Origin: an uncultured Lachnospiraceae bacterium
GTDB taxonomy: Bacteria > Bacillota > Clostridia > Lachnospirales > Lachnospiraceae
Assembly: GCA_946183625.1 (NCBI GenBank)
Contig: CAMHCL010000096.1
Location: 1 to 6,026 of the forward strand
Reading direction: 5' to 3'
Length of the DNA stretch: 6,026 nt
Position numbers and translations under genes: made by a program. This document shows, piece by piece, positions 5,988-6,026 of the stretch. Positions within the stretch are counted from its first letter, which is position 1. Each line of letters starts with the position of its first letter. Under the pieces are notes generated by a model, which was not told where the DNA came from, made no database searches, and saw only the letters and a program-made list of their open reading frames with translations.

Positions 5988-6026
5988 ATGACTAAAATTA
6001 TCGCACACAGGGGCGCTTCCGGAAGT
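5988..6026 (+). CDS. Glycerophosphodiester phosphodiesterase, N-terminal fragment (3' partial)
   Basis: Only 13 codons are in the window: MTKIIAHRGASGS. The IIAHRGAS start is the hallmark N-terminus of the GDPD family (GlpQ/UgpQ), TIM-barrel enzymes that split glycerophosphodiesters into glycerol 3-phosphate and an alcohol; this His and Arg are in the active site. No signal peptide precedes the motif, so a cytoplasmic UgpQ-like form is likely. GAGGG (5977-5981) lies 6 nt before the ATG and supports the start. The gene is divergent from clpX. The rest lies beyond the window, so the exact subfamily cannot be given. Confidence 0.8.
   Translation, partial: MTKIIAHRGASGS

Overview
The window looks like chromosomal DNA of a low-GC Gram-positive anaerobe, most likely a member of the Lachnospiraceae (Butyrivibrio/Pseudobutyrivibrio-like). 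This placement is an inference. It rests on strong GGAGG ribosome binding sites, AT-rich coding sequence, the style of the Tex and ClpX proteins, and a lysine/alanine-tailed protein whose C-terminal domain resembles the DUF6465 family, which I associate with this family of bacteria.

Layout, left to right. (1) 2-1273 (+) is the 3' part of a membrane-anchored, C39-like cysteine peptidase. It carries an extra C-terminal domain that resembles the small RNase domains of polymorphic toxins. (2) 1284-1425 is a compact, GC-richer element bounded by a perfect 13-bp inverted repeat with nested hairpins, unlike the flanking DNA. (3) 1460-3554 (+) is tex, a nucleic-acid-binding transcription accessory protein. 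It is split into two frames by an apparent 35-nt deletion in the conserved YqgF/RNase H-like core. (4) 3739-4296 (+) is a small, very basic repeat protein with its own good promoter and a strong terminator. (5) 4379-5797 (-) is a ClpX-type AAA+ unfoldase, convergent with (4). Half of its zinc finger is missing, its RKH-loop region is altered, and it stands alone rather than beside clpP. (6) 5988 to the window end (+) is the first 13 codons of a glycerophosphodiester phosphodiesterase, divergent from clpX. The clpX/GDPD intergenic region holds a clear clpX promoter and several inverted repeats in the clpX leader.

The genes do not form one operon. Each appears to be its own transcription unit, and no shared pathway is evident. 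The points most worth following are the peptidase-toxin fusion, the structured intergenic element, the tex deletion with its inferred repeat-mediated origin, and the non-canonical ClpX with its palindromic leader.
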